From contig JARKIP010000003.1 in assembly GCA_029990175.1 (NCBI GenBank), positions 5,103,501 through 5,167,500 of the forward strand: 64,000 bases of DNA, given 5' to 3'. The notes below the pieces were generated by a model that worked only from the letters and a program-made list of their open reading frames with translations, was not told the origin of the DNA and ran no database searches. The stretch is from Petunia secreta. Taxonomy: Eukaryota; Streptophyta; Magnoliopsida; Solanales; Solanaceae. Numbering within the stretch: the first letter of the stretch is position 1; each line of letters opens with the position of its first letter. Of the stretch, positions 9,946 through 20,881 are shown one piece after another. A program made the translations under genes and the position numbers.

Positions 9946-12080
9946 TTATGCTTTTGAACAGGGATCCGAAATAATTCCAAGTAAGTCTCTTAGAGTGCAA
10001 AAACGATCTTCAAGCAAGGGTTTTGTAAAAATATCTGCCAATTGAAAATCAGTACTAACGAATGCAATATCAATATCACCAAATTGAACATGATCACAGA
10101 TAAAATGATAACGAACATCAATATGCTTAGTTCTAGGATGATCAACAGGATTGTAGGATAATTCAATGGCACTAGTATTATCACATAAAATAGAGATAGG
10201 TTTAAAGAACAAGTTATAATCAGATAGTTGAGTAGCCATCCAGAGAAGTTGAGTGCAACAGTGTCCTAGTGCAACATATTCTGATTCGGCAGTAGAAAGA
10301 GCAGTGCAATCTTTTTTTTTTTTTGCTATGCCAAGAGACAAGAGATTTTCCTAAAAAGAAACTTGCCCCACTGGTGCTTTTTCGATCAACCCTGTCACCT
10401 GCGTAGTCAGCATCTGAGAAACCAATGAGATCAAAGTGTTTTGTGAAGGGATACCATACCACAGACCATAAGAAATAGTTCCAGCAAGATAGCGTATAAT
10501 TCTTTTTACTGCAGTTAGATGAGAAACTTTAGGAGCTGACTGGAATCTAGCACATTTACATACAGCAAACATGATATCCGGTCGACTAGCAGTTAAGTAG
10601 AGAAGAGAGCCAATCATACCTCTGTAGACAGTGGAATTTACACTAGTACCTTTTTCATCTCTTACCAGATGAGTGGCTGGACTCATGGGAGTTTTGGCTA
10701 TGTTGGCGTCTGCCATGCCAAATCGAGTGAGCAATTCTTTTGTGTATTTGGATTGGTTGACAAAAATTCCTTCTTGATGCTGTTTGATTTGGAGTCCTAG
10801 GAAGTAAGTCAACTCCCCCATCATACTCATTTCGAATTCTCCCTGCATTAGGATCTCAAACTTCTTGCATAATTGGGCATTAGTACTTCCAAAAATTATG
10901 TCATCAACATATACTTGAATGATCAGAATATCATTAGAGGTCTTTTGAATGAATAGAGTTCTGTCACTTTTGCCTCTGGAAAAACCGTGACTTAGTAGGA
11001 AGGAGCTTAACCTTTCATACCAAGCCCTCGGAGCTTGTTTGAGGCCATAAAGAGCTTTGGAGAGTTTGAAAACGTGGTGAGGAAAATTTTTATTTTCAAA
11101 ACCAGGGGGTTGTTTAACATATACTTCTTCTTTTATAAATCCATTTAGAAACGCACTTTTCACATCCATTTGAAAGAGTTTGAATCGTTTGAAAGAGGCA
11201 AAAGCAAGCAACATACGAATGGATTCAAGTCTAGCTACAGGGGCAAATGTCTCATCATAGTCGACTCCCTCTGTTTGGGAGTAGCCTTGAGCGACTAGAC
11301 GAGCCTTGTTTCTTACCACCTTACCTTCTTCGTTAAGTTTGTTTCGAAAGACCCATTTGGACCCTATGATAGACTTCTTTTTGGGTCTTGGAACCAACTT
11401 CCAAACCTCATTTTTGTCAAACTGATCAAGTTCTTCTTTCATCGCTTGAACCCATGATTCATCTTGTAAAGCTTCGTCAATTCTTTTGGGTTCAATCTGC
11501 GAGATAAAAGCAATGTTAGAACTATGAGCTCTTCTGGTTTTCATACCTTCCCTTGGATCGCCAATGATGTATTTCTGAGGGTACTCGGGATCACTCTTCC
11601 ATTCATTTGGAACAACAAAGTCGAGATTTCTTGGTTCTTCATCAAGGGTTGACTCATTTTCCTCATTAGTCGACTCAGGTTCTTCAGAAGTCTGAACTTC
11701 CTTTTGAGCTTCAGTGTTGGGTGGTTTTTCTGAGATGTGAGGATGAAATGAGATCTCATCTTCATCATCTGCAGAAACTCCTTTCTCGACAGATTTTAAG
11801 GCATCATCAAAAACAACATGCATGGATTCTTCAACAGATAAAGTGCGCTTATTAAATACTCTATAAGATCTACTAGTGTTGGAGTAACCTAGAAAAATGC
11901 CTTCATCACTGCGAGGATCAAACTTTCCAAGATTGTCTTTGCCATTATTATGAATAAAACATTTACACCCAAAAGGATGAAAGTAACTTATGTTAGGCCT
12001 TTTACCTTTCCATAGCTCATAGGGAATTTTCATGAGGATAGGACGGATAAGACATCTATTAAGAATATGACAAGCTGTAC
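9946..12080 (-). pseudogene. Copia element A integrase tail, reverse transcriptase and RNase H, frameshifted
   Basis: A 560-codon frame (12033-10351) begins with the integrase C-terminal segment (PFGCKCFIHN, DEGIFLGYS), then an acidic linker and the RVT_2 domain with NEVWKLVPRP, FQMDVKSAFLNG and catalytic VYVDDIIFG, ending with YFLGLQIKQ. Frame changes at about 10450 at a 5-bp tandem duplication (TGGTA twice). RNase H follows with GFSDADYAGD, then a third frame after the 14-base T run at 10310-10323 with STAESEYVA, CDNTSA and HPRTKHIDVRYHFI, ending at 9946. Catalytic residues of both enzymes are present. Confidence 0.92.
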
Positions 12081-13248
12081 TTACTGCTTCAGCCCAAAGA
12101 TGATTTGTAGGGAGTGTTCTACCAACATGGTTCTTGCCATCTCTTGAAGAGTTCTATTCTTCCTCTCGACAACACCATTTGGTTGAGGAGTGCGGGGATA
12201 GGAGAAATTGTGAGTGAGCCCATGAGTATTGTAGTACTCTTCAAAGATCTTGCTTTTCAAATTCCCCTCCATGATCACTTCTAATGGTGGTGATGAAATA
12301 ACCCTTTTCTCTTTGTACCTTTTTGCAGAAAACTTCAAAACTAGCAAACGCATCATCTTTATGTGATAAAAACATGACCCAAGTGAATCTCGAGAAATCA
12401 TCAACAATTACTAATGCATACTTCTTTCCATTTATGCTAGCAGTTCTAGTTGGCCCAAACAGATCCATGTGAAGAAGTTCAAGTGGCTTTGAAGTAGAAA
12501 CAATGTCTTTGCTTTTAAAAGATGTTCTAGTTTGTTTACCTAGTTGACATGCATCACATACATGGTCTTTGGAGAAATTTAGTTTTGGTAAACCAATAAC
12601 AAGATCATGCTTTGAGAGTTTTTCAATTAAAGACATGCTTGCATGACCTAATTTTCTATGCCAAACCCAAGGATCATTAGTAATAGATGCAAGACAAAGA
12701 TGCTTACTTGAGGAGGTATTGTCGTTATTCAAAACATATATATTGTTTTCTCGTGCGCCAGAGAGAACGACTTTACCTTTGTTGTCATGGATGATGCACC
12801 TACTGGATTCAAACTTTACCTTGAACCCTCCATCACAAAGTTGACTTATGCTGAGAAGATTGTGTTTAAGTCCTTCCACGAGAAACGCATCTTTGATATC
12901 ACAAGAGGGGTTCAGAGAGATAATGCCTATTCCAATGATCTTTCCTTTTGCATCTCCTCCAAAACGTACAGAACCTCCATCAAAACTTGTGACTGATTTG
13001 AAAAGCTGTTTGTCACCAGTCATGTGACGGGAGCATCCACTATCTAGAAACCATTTTCCCAGTTTTGCCTTTTTCTTGTGGAGTCCCTGCAATATGATAG
13101 TATTAAAAAGTTTTAGGTACCCAAGCTTGCTTGGGTCCTTGGGGGTTAGTGTCAGAGGTGCCAGCCTCGATTTTACCTTTTGGTCTCCAAATCCATATTT
13201 CAGGATTCTTTTTGTAACATTTCCGTTGAACATGACCAACCTCACCAC
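12081..13248 (-). pseudogene. Copia element A protease and integrase, frameshifted
   Basis: Two overlapping frames. The first (13248-12241) has the protease active site WFLDSGCSRHMTG, the pre-integrase zinc-binding region (WHRKLGHASM to CDACQLGK) and integrase core with LLHMDLFGP and RSDHGGEF. It shifts frame at about 12255-12265, in an A run, into 12407-12081, which has PNGVVERKNRTLQEM with the third catalytic acid. A further shift near 12110 next to a C run leads into the reverse transcriptase frame. All three D, D, E positions are present, so damage is confined to the reading frame. Confidence 0.9.
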
Positions 13249-14614
13249 AATGAAAACATATAGGAATATTTTGAGATTTAGGACTGGAAGAGGTAGGAGA
13301 AATAGATCTAGCAGATTTATATGAGTTAGAAGATCTATCAGATTGATAGCTTTTAGGCCTTTGAAGTCTGCTTAGTTTAATTCTAAGTTGTTCCATTTCC
13401 TCTTTTAGAAATTCGTTTTCAGTTTCTACTACTTCTAGTTTCATTTCCCATTCTTCCTTTTCTTTAGTTAGCCTTTTGATTACTTTGAGAGCTTTTTCAA
13501 GTTCATCAAGGGCTTCATCGAGGTTTTTAGAGTTTTCACTGCAAAGATCACAACATACCTCATTCGTGTTAGCCATAAAGCATATGTTTGCTGCATCTTC
13601 AGTTTCAGTATCGGCCGCTTCATCTTCACTCCAGGCTGAGTACGATCTGTTCTTTCCTTTCCTTTTAGCTTCTGGGCAATTGTTGGCAATATGTCCTTGC
13701 TTACCATATTCATAACATCGTCCTTCAGCTTTATAGTTGGTCTGCTCTTTCCTGAAAGGAGCCTTATTTCTACGGAACTGTCTTCTTCTGTTGAGAAGGC
13801 CATTTATGTTTCTGGACATCATAGCAAGCTGTTCCTGTATGTCATCTTCTTCAGCTTCATGTTCATAGTCGACTTCTTCAGTGATAGTACTGAAAGCTAC
13901 AACCTTTTTCTTCTCCTCTTGAGTGTTGCGATTTAGATGAGTTTTCTCAAAGGCAATCAAATCACCTCTGAGTTCGTCATAGGTGAGTTTATTAAGGTCA
14001 CTGCTTTCAATGTTGATAACTTTTGGTTGCCAGGAAGTTGGGAGGCTTCTTAGAATCTTCCTGATTTGTTGACCACTAGTGTAGACCATTCCAAGAGCTT
14101 TAAGTTCTCCAATAATCTTGCTGAACCTGGCAAACATATCTTCAGCAGATTCTCCTTCTTTCATTTGAAATAGCTCATATTCATAAACGAGGAGATTTAT
14201 TCTTGTTTCCTTGACTTTGCTGGTTCCTTCATATGTAACCTCCAATTTGTCCCATATTTCTTTTGCAGTATCACAGCTGGAAATCTTCTCCCATTCCTCA
14301 CCGCTTATAGCATTGTAGAGAATATTCACAGCTTTGTAATTCAATTGAATTACTTCCCTTTGTTCATCCGTATAGTCATCCATATCGAGGGGATCTGAGG
14401 TTTCAGTCGTATCATCTTCCTTATTGGTAGTGGCACTAGTAGGAATGGTATAGGGGCCTTTCTTGATTACACGCCAGACCTTCAAATCGACTGACTTGAC
14501 ATAGGTTTCCATGCGAATTTTCCAGTGGCTGTAATGTTTCCCATTGAAGTAGGGAGGCCGGGTGGCAGAGGTTCCTTCTTGCAATAGTGCACCATTGACA
14601 ACGTGTACAGACAT
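13103..14614 (-). CDS. Copia element A gag
   Basis: 503 codons from ATG at 14614. The N-terminal half has the UBN2/DUF4219-type capsid features: RPPYFNGKHYSHWKIRMETY, EIWDKLEVTYEGTSKVKETR, then LRSLPTSWQPKV. Two zinc knuckles follow: CYEYGKQGHIANNC, where the second Cys is Tyr, and CFHCGEVGHVQRKC, which is complete. Between them lies a Glu/Lys-rich coiled coil (LDELEKALKVIKRLTKEKEE). It ends at a stop next to a T run at about 13103-13110; protease sequence continues in another frame. A one-base insertion in that run would explain the break. The start is the first ATG after the primer site. Confidence 0.9.
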   Translation of the reverse strand: MSVHVVNGALLQEGTSATRPPYFNGKHYSHWKIRMETYVKSVDLKVWRVIKKGPYTIPTSATTNKEDDTTETSDPLDMDDYTDEQREVIQLNYKAVNILYNAISGEEWEKISSCDTAKEIWDKLEVTYEGTSKVKETRINLLVYEYELFQMKEGESAEDMFARFSKIIGELKALGMVYTSGQQIRKILRSLPTSWQPKVINIESSDLNKLTYDELRGDLIAFEKTHLNRNTQEEKKKVVAFSTITEEVDYEHEAEEDDIQEQLAMMSRNINGLLNRRRQFRRNKAPFRKEQTNYKAEGRCYEYGKQGHIANNCPEAKRKGKNRSYSAWSEDEAADTETEDAANICFMANTNEVCCDLCSENSKNLDEALDELEKALKVIKRLTKEKEEWEMKLEVVETENEFLKEEMEQLRIKLSRLQRPKSYQSDRSSNSYKSARSISPTSSSPKSQNIPICFHCGEVGHVQRKCYKKNPEIWIWRPKGKIEAGTSDTNPQGPKQAWVPKTF

Positions 14615-14664
14615 GATCTTTTCTCACTTGCTGTAAGGCAAAAACAAATAAAATGTGAGACCAA

Positions 14665-14676
14665 GCTCTGATACCA
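14665..14676 (-). other. Primer-binding site of Copia element A
   Basis: The minus strand reads TGGTATCAGAGC, the initiator-Met tRNA type, two bases after the 5' LTR. Confidence 0.93.
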
Positions 14677-14678
14677 AT

Positions 14679-15500
14679 TGAAAGTACAAGAGGGGGGAGG
14701 GGGGTGAATTGAAATTTTTCTTTTAATACAGTTGACTTAGGCAGTTTGTAGTCGACTAAGCAGTGTATATATATAAACTTAAGCAGATAGTAAGAGATAA
14801 GGGAAGAAGGAAGACAAAGGATTTTTATACTGCTTCAGAACCAAAAAGGTTCCTAATCCAGTCCCCTTGGGTCACAAGGGAGTATCTCTCTTATCAAGGC
14901 TCTTAGTAACACAGAGTACAATGGATGGTTTATAGTTCACCACAAACGTCTCTACACAGATGGTTTTTACCACTCGATTACCACCAACGTATTGTTTGGT
15001 TTATAGCTCACCAAACCAACTTCTGTTCGACACTACTATTACCTCTACAAGAACCTCTCCTTCTTTTCTTTTCTAACACTGATCACTAAACTTGTTACAT
15101 TATTTTTGCAAAGTAAAAGTATGCAGAAAAGTAGACAGTAGAATAGAAGCGTAAGCCATAGTCTGATATCTTCTGGAATATATAGGGCTAGTCGAGAGGC
15201 AGTACAAGATCGAGGAAATCAGTGAAAGCGCAGATCACGGGAGCTATCTTTGGAGGCGAGATTCTGAGAGATTGGACCCAAGAGATTTGATTCTTGGGGA
15301 GGTATAAATACCTTCCAAGAATACGGTGGAGCCTTAAAGAGTCAATCCCTAGATCAACGGGATACCATCCTAAAACAGTTGTAACGGACAAACTAGGCAG
15401 ATCCTTTTCTTAGTTGGCTTGTATGAAGACCCTGCAAATTATACGCACATTAGCAACTGAGTATCTTTATTTGTCATTAGTCAAAAACATAAGTTCAACA
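14679..15500 (-). repeat. 5' LTR of Copia element A
   Basis: 822 bp; minus-strand end ACTTTCA lies two bases from the primer site. About 99 percent identical to 7029-7846 by eye. Confidence 0.95.
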
Positions 15501-15614
15501 CTTACCATCAAGAGCCGGGATTGGAGGATGCAAGGGACGAGAGGTCAAGAGCATCAGAGATGAATTGAAGTCGTTCCGGGTGATCAAAGCGCAAGAGGAG
15601 AAGGCCAGAGATCC

Positions 15615-15715
15615 AGGCGCCCCGCCCAAGAACCAAAGGGGCCAGGCGCTCCGCCCACCCCCTAGGCGCTCCGCCCAGCCCCCTCCACTGCACACTTTCG
15701 CGGGCGCTCCGCCCA
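15615..15715 (+). repeat. Four GC-rich motifs in U3 of element A (AGGCGCTCCGCCCA type)
   Basis: Copies at 15615-15628, 15644-15657, 15664-15677 and 15702-15715. Same orientation and flanks as the leader copies; the core differs (GCTCC or GCCCC instead of GGACC). Confidence 0.88.
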
Positions 15716-15830
15716 AAATGTTGAGACACGGGATTTTAAATGTGTTTTGTCTATTTTGACCCTACGTGGTCTTTTATGTGTAATAAACTTGTAGGGGCTT
15801 TTATGTCATTTCATTAGGAGTGTGGAACAT

Positions 15831-15840
15831 CTATAAATAC
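15831..15840 (+). promoter_or_regulatory. TATA box of the element A 3' LTR
   Basis: CTATAAATAC about 30 bases upstream of 15860, where sequence shared with the deleted 5' LTR resumes. It is absent from the 5' LTR. Confidence 0.6.
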
Positions 15841-16147
15841 CACACTTAGTCATTTTATTGAGTTAGCTAGTTTTGAAGATAGAATTGAGAAGATAGAATA
15901 GGCTTGGCCATTCTTGTTGAAGCGTTGACTTCATGTATCTCTTACGTTGAATCCATGGTAGATCACCTCTAGTGTGAATCCCGTTTAATGGTTCGAGTCT
16001 CTTCTCCCTTTTGAATCAATGTATGTGTTTAGTTTAATTCATTCTTTTCTTCTACTTTCTGTTCTTCCCCATCCTTATTTCTTGTTATCTTATGATTATT
16101 GCTTCCGCTTCTTAGTTTATTGCTTCCGCCTAATTTTCCCTACATCA

Positions 16148-19100
16148 GGTTGTAGGAGCAGTATTTAGTAGATATATAAAGCAGGAGTTTAGGAGGAGGA
16201 ACGCTGCATGTAATAATGGTACAAAATGCTATGTAAGTTATACAATATTCCTGAGCCGCCTCATTGGTGAAAACACGTGTATTACAAGTTTAGTTTGAGC
16301 CTATATCTTTACATTGGTGAACAAACACGTGTACGTCACTTTTTTCTATGCTCACTCAAATCCTCTCCGCCCACTTTTGTCTAGAATTTTCTTCACTTTT
16401 CATTATTGATTGTGCTCTCCTTTGGGGCATCATCAATTGGATAAAGGGTAGAATCGTTTATTTTTTTCATCATATTCTTTTCTTACTTCTCCAGATATAT
16501 ATTCAAAGCATATTTTCCATTTTTCTTCCGATATGGCGGAGTTTAGGACGGAATTTGGAGCTCTTCACCGGTAACAGTGGCGGCTCTTTTGCAATTGCTA
16601 TGAATTTGAAAAGTAATTTTTTGGATGCTCAAAGTTCTGAAAATTAAATCAGAACCAACTACATAGAAGCTTGGATTTTTGGATGATACTGTCAGGGTAC
16701 TATAAGTTTTTATTTCTTTAAGCAAAGTTTCAGTTTTGCACATTAAATCTTTCTGCCTGAATCTCTATGTGTGTGGGGGTTGCAACTTCTGGTAGTGATT
16801 TTTCTGGCAACTTACTTTGCATTTATAATAAATGCGGCATAGTAAGATTTATGTGTACACACTTGATGTCCAATGCTTTAGTTTCTGTTATAATTGTTAA
16901 ATGTGACTTTAATGGTTTTTAGGAGGAGGTTATGAGCTAACATGGAAAGAGTATACGTGATTGCTAAGCATTGGAGAAAAGTATGGAGGTTGTTGAGGTT
17001 TTTTTACTTGGGGTAGTTTGTGTTTTCCAGTTTTAAAATTTTTGATGTTATGACGAGTGAACTGAGATAGGAATTAAACAATATGAATTGAGTTCACTGT
17101 ATGAACCCAGCAATAGTAAGTTGTACATTGAGTTCTGTGAATTCTATAATAAACTTGGGCATTCTTTTGCCCATTTACTGAACACGCGTGCCATACGTAT
17201 CCACCAAATCTAATACTTCTCTTATGACCTATTCCTTCTTTGGAATAGCCTGGTCCAAAATTGATCTCCTCAGTCTCACTTTCGCTAATTTTCTTCTTCC
17301 TTGTGTTCTATGTTTGCTTCACTCAAGTGTTGTGTTTAGGTAATTTCTTGATATTTGATATTTGAAAATTTAATGGGACTTCCATTTCAGATAAATGAGA
17401 GGTCTCCAATTGCAAGTTTGGGTTCTTTTGAGGAAAAGAAACATGGGATGACTCCATTGTAGAAAATACTTGGATACTGCTCTTTGGGTGGCTCATATAG
17501 TCATATTGCATAGGTAATGTATGAAATTCTCATTTGCTGAGTAAATTATATGAGTATTTCGTGTTTACTTTAGTGGTGAATAGTTTACTTTCTCCTTGTG
17601 TACTAGCATATTATTTTGGGGTTCTACGCTCTATCAGCGATGATCTTCACTTGGTTGCAGTAAAATATGATAGAGGTATTGAAATTGCTAATGAATTATC
17701 ATGTGGTCATGTGGATTTTGTGTTTTTTAACTGATTATGCACATGCACGTCCTCATTTGACTACTCTGTTTGTTTCATGAGAGTCCGTGGTAATTAGAAA
17801 AACACATAACAAGAAGGAAGTATTTGTCAACAAGAGTCCCCTGAAAAGGGTAGTAGTACCGCACTTATGTTTTGCAATATTTTTCTTTTTACTTTCAACT
17901 TTTTTATGACGTTAGAATTTGTAAAATAAGCTGCTTCACTTTTTCTTGAACATTATCAATACAATAAGTTATTCTGATTTTGATTCTTAATTGGACAGCA
18001 AGAAAAAATATAAGTATAATATCGATCTCTATTAGATTAGTAATCAAACTAATGTGAATTGACATTTACAGGATTTTAGCTACTATTTGTCTCTTGGTAA
18101 AATGTTATAACTGATGTTTATACCAAATATAAGTGACCATAGGGATTTAATATGGTCATTACACTGTACGTGCACAATGGATAAAAATCCTTTTCAAGAA
18201 CTGTTCACGGGGAGGAATGAGCTCGCATAATCAGGTTAAGTATCGTTCTTTTCCTTTTATGCCAAAACCATGCTTAACCTTCTGCTTCTCTTTTACATAT
18301 GGAATAGAATTTAAAGGATAGACACAAATTCACACTATTTTAATTTTTGTCTGCATAGATGTTTGGGAAATGCTTCCTTCGTTAAAGACCTAGTGGCAGA
18401 AATGTTTTCGTGATAGATTAATGGAAAATCGTATAGTCATATGCGACGATGATTCTGAAATATTCTTTTCCTTATTACTGTGTTTGTTCCTTTTTGATGC
18501 AATGCACTTGAGTTGGTGTTACTATTGTTTAATTGTTTTGATAAGAATTTCGTTGTTATTTAGCTAAAAAGTAATCATCGGGAGCTATATGGGAGGAGTC
18601 AATGTTACTTTATCTCATGCTTTTATTTCCTGTCCTGAATTATCAAGCTAGCAAAAAAATAGGAACGATGCTAATAGAAATTGTCTATAAAATTTCTGTT
18701 GCCACATCTTTTGTGCTGTTTAGAATATAGAATTTGTTATGGGGCTTAACTGGACCAGTATCTCATCATGGGGTGTGATTATTGCGGTTCAACTACTTTT
18801 TTAAGCCTAGGCAGTTATAACTGATTTATGTTTCTCTAATTTATTTTCTTTTGGCATGTAATTCCCAGTATTTGACTTATTGAATTTGAGTACACTGGCT
18901 GAAGTATTGAAATTACAACCGTTGATTCATGCAATTCGAAGTAACAGTCCCTAATATTGCACTGGGTCTGATGTTTATGTCTCAATATATTGTGTTTTAT
19001 AGTATATTTCTGGAATAGATCATCTTGTCTTCTGGTAATGGTAGCTTCCACACCTGCATGGAGATAAATATAAGGTTACCTTAGGACCAACAGCTGATTT

Positions 19101-20218
19101 GACAAATCTGCAGCAGAAATTCTGAACCTTCATATTAGCACATTTCAGTTTCTTGAATGAGATGATTGCACATTACATTGTGACATAAGTTCAGATGTTT
19201 GAAATAAAATTCTTATGATTTTTATGCATACCAATACTGAGGTGTTGTTCAGCCGTTAGGATAGAACTGTTTGTCTTACGCTGTACTAGAGATGTGGCTG
19301 AATATTAATTTAGAATCGTTTAAATATTTGATATAGTGTTTCCCTATTAGTCGGGTTGTATATTCTTTTAGCTCTTTAGTTCCTTCCCTGATTTTGGACA
19401 TTGGCAATTGCATTACGTCTTAGTTAATTTGTGCTTGACAGGAGAATAAACAGCATCTACCAGAACCATTCGGGGTTTCACTTAAGATCTCCGGACTCAG
19501 ATGATTTAGAGATCGAGAAGCCGTTTGGACTCTACAACAGGCCTACAAATTGTTCCCCAAGAACTTCTTGCTTGGCAGAAAGAGAACCTTCTATTCAACC
19601 AGTTACAGATATGCAATTTGAATTTGGAAGGCAAAAGAAGAATGTGAGGCAACTTATATAAAGTATTCTAGAATACAGTCCAAAGGGGGTAATTAGACAC
19701 TGCAGGAATTAGTAATTTTTTTTGCTGATTGATATTAACTTACTATGTTGTTATATTACACAGTGATGCAAAAAAAATGTCATTGAGCTAATGTCCTTTC
19801 TTTGATTGTAAAGCATCAAAATTTGAAAATCAAAATATGTAAAGCACGGGCATTACTTTCTAGTGAAAGAATAAGAATCACTTTTTCCTTCTTTATCAAT
19901 AAAAAATGAAAGCACTTTATACAGGGGTTATATATGCTCTCATTCTCACACAAACTTAAATGGAGTAGTACATTGTCATCCCTTTTTGGTACATAGTTAT
20001 CTTAAACTTGTCAAAGCAACCTTAGATAAACCATTTATTGTGGTTCTTGTAATAATGTCTTATGCCAGACTAAAATTTGAGAATGAAACATCCCACACCA
20101 CCTCCACTATTTTTGAGGACTTGTAAAGTGTTAACTAGATACGATTAAACAAATACATATTGTGTAAATGAAAAAAAAAATACTTTAATCATATTGCGCA
20201 TAAGTTATATTGTATTAC
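16148..20218. other. Intron flank right of element A, no recognised gene
   Basis: T-rich, low-GC sequence with only short frames. Several stretches look like plus-strand splice acceptors (for example CTTGACAG at 19441), but no protein family is recognisable. It lies within the predicted intron of the minus-strand transposon gene, so it may be old intron or an eroded insertion. Confidence 0.5.
19431..19661 (+). other. Short unassigned ORF (76 codons), possible exon remnant
   Basis: Open from ATG 19431 to TAA 19661, with composition closer to coding than its surroundings (DSDDLEIEKPFGLYNRP). A CTTGACAG acceptor-like site overlaps its start, so it could be a terminal exon in another frame. No family recognised; no upstream exon identified. 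Confidence 0.2.
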
Positions 20219-20425
20219 CTAAATAATCATCTTCCGCCTGTTGTGTGAGAAAATTATCCATAGCATTTGTTTTCTTAGAACTTCTAACCTCGTCATGATA
20301 ACCATCTTCTTCCGTGTGTTGTGGGAGAAAAACATCTTTAGCATTTGTCTTTTTAGAGCTTCTAACCTCGCCATGATTATCAGTTGAGCGAGTGATTTTT
20401 TTTCGAAGATCATTCCTGCCCATGT
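20219..20425 (-). CDS. First coding exon of the PB1-like/Transposase_24 gene
   Basis: Preceded by GAATTCAG and followed by GTAATAC on the minus strand. ATG at 20423 opens 68 codons plus one base, beginning MGRNDLRKKITRS. It contains two tandem copies of a 26-residue unit, EVRSSKKTNAKDVFLPQHTE and EVRSSKKTNAMDNFLTQQAE, basic then acidic, likely unstructured and partly nuclear-localisation-like (SSKK). Phase 1 at its end fits the PB1-like exon at 1867. The DNA-level repeat is about 78 bp with few differences, so the duplication looks recent. Confidence 0.6.
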   Translation of the reverse strand, partial: TWAGMIFEKKSLAQLIIMARLEALKRQMLKMFFSHNTRKKMVIMTRLEVLRKQMLWIIFSHNRRKMII

Positions 20426-20881
20426 CTGAATTCGAACAAGCACGTGTTACACTAATAACTTTTCATAAATATTGCAGGTACGAATACTAATAATTTTTCA
20501 TAATTGCAGGTACGAATGCTATTTACCGAAAGTCGCCAACTATTAAAATTGTTCTTTATATAAAAAAGAATATCTAGTGTAACATCTGCTTTCCGAAAAC
20601 CTTTTTGTTCTTCCCTACTGTAAACCAAAGCTATAATGACACACTTTAATGCATAATTTTTATTCACCAATCATGTACTTTATGAAACCTATCCGCAAAC
20701 CTTCTTGTTCTTCCTACTCTAAACCGTACTTAATATATTTTTCAAGAAAAATATGTAAACACTTTCTCAAAAAAGAAAGACACAATATGCACACATCAAC
20801 CCCAATAATAAGATATCTACAAAATGAACATAATAATAGCAAATTGAAGATTGAGGGACTAATCCCAAGAAGGCAACTAAC

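Larger units (their letters stand above)
7029..15500 (-). mobile_element. Copia element A, Sirevirus type, nested in the 3' LTR of element A
   Basis: 8.47 kb with LTRs 7029-7846 (3') and 14679-15500 (5'), bounded by TG and CA and flanked by perfect CTTAC duplications (7024-7028, 15501-15505). On the minus strand the order is 5' LTR, primer site, gag, protease, integrase, reverse transcriptase, RNase H, an extra ORF, several AGGGGGAG tracts, 3' LTR. Integrase before reverse transcriptase defines Ty1/Copia. A long gag with two knuckles and a coiled coil, an extra ORF after pol and the multiple polypurine tracts point to the Sirevirus (SIRE/Maximus) lineage. Gag and pol are broken by several small indels, so this copy is not autonomous. 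Confidence 0.93.
2174..16147 (+). mobile_element. Element A: non-autonomous Gypsy-type LTR element with two long unusual ORFs, split by a nested Copia
   Basis: The LTRs start TGATG and end CATCA. The 5' LTR is 2174-2477. The 3' LTR is 6996-7028 plus 15506-16147. The initiator-Met type primer site TGGTATCAGAGC follows the 5' LTR by two bases, and a purine tract AAGAAGGGGAGGA precedes the 3' LTR. Flanking pentamers are GGTAG and GGTTG, a one-mismatch target duplication. The protein tail SRTKSFQEGEDD just before the 3' LTR resembles the end of plant Gypsy polyproteins, and a retropepsin-like region resembles Gypsy proteases with the IDGGSCENVVS motif. No gag zinc knuckle, reverse transcriptase, RNase H or integrase was found, so mobility would need proteins from another element. 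The Copia at 7029-15500 landed in the 3' LTR. Confidence 0.85.
15506..16147 (+). repeat. 3' LTR of element A, right fragment, with U3 motifs and TATA box
   Basis: Continues the LTR after the Copia. It contains four GC-rich motifs (15615-15715), a TATA box CTATAAATAC at 15831, and then the R-U5 part that matches 2193-2477 with few changes, ending CTACATCA. Confidence 0.9.
1868..20218 (-). other. 18.35-kb intron of the Transposase_24-like gene, inflated by nested retroelements
   Basis: The exon at 20425-20219 ends with one leftover base (G) before GTAATAC. The exon starting at 1867 opens with AA then AGC GTG after CTTCTTAG. G plus AA makes a whole codon, so both exons join in frame. Removing the Gypsy element (2174-16147) leaves about 4.4 kb of original intron. 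1868-2173 and 16148-20218 are the two intron flanks. Confidence 0.6.

Noticed and set aside
15495..15759. Gly/Pro/Arg-rich ORFs on both strands
   Set aside because: Caused by the GC-rich motif cluster in U3 of element A; no ORF there continues outside the LTR, apart from the short tail of ORF2.
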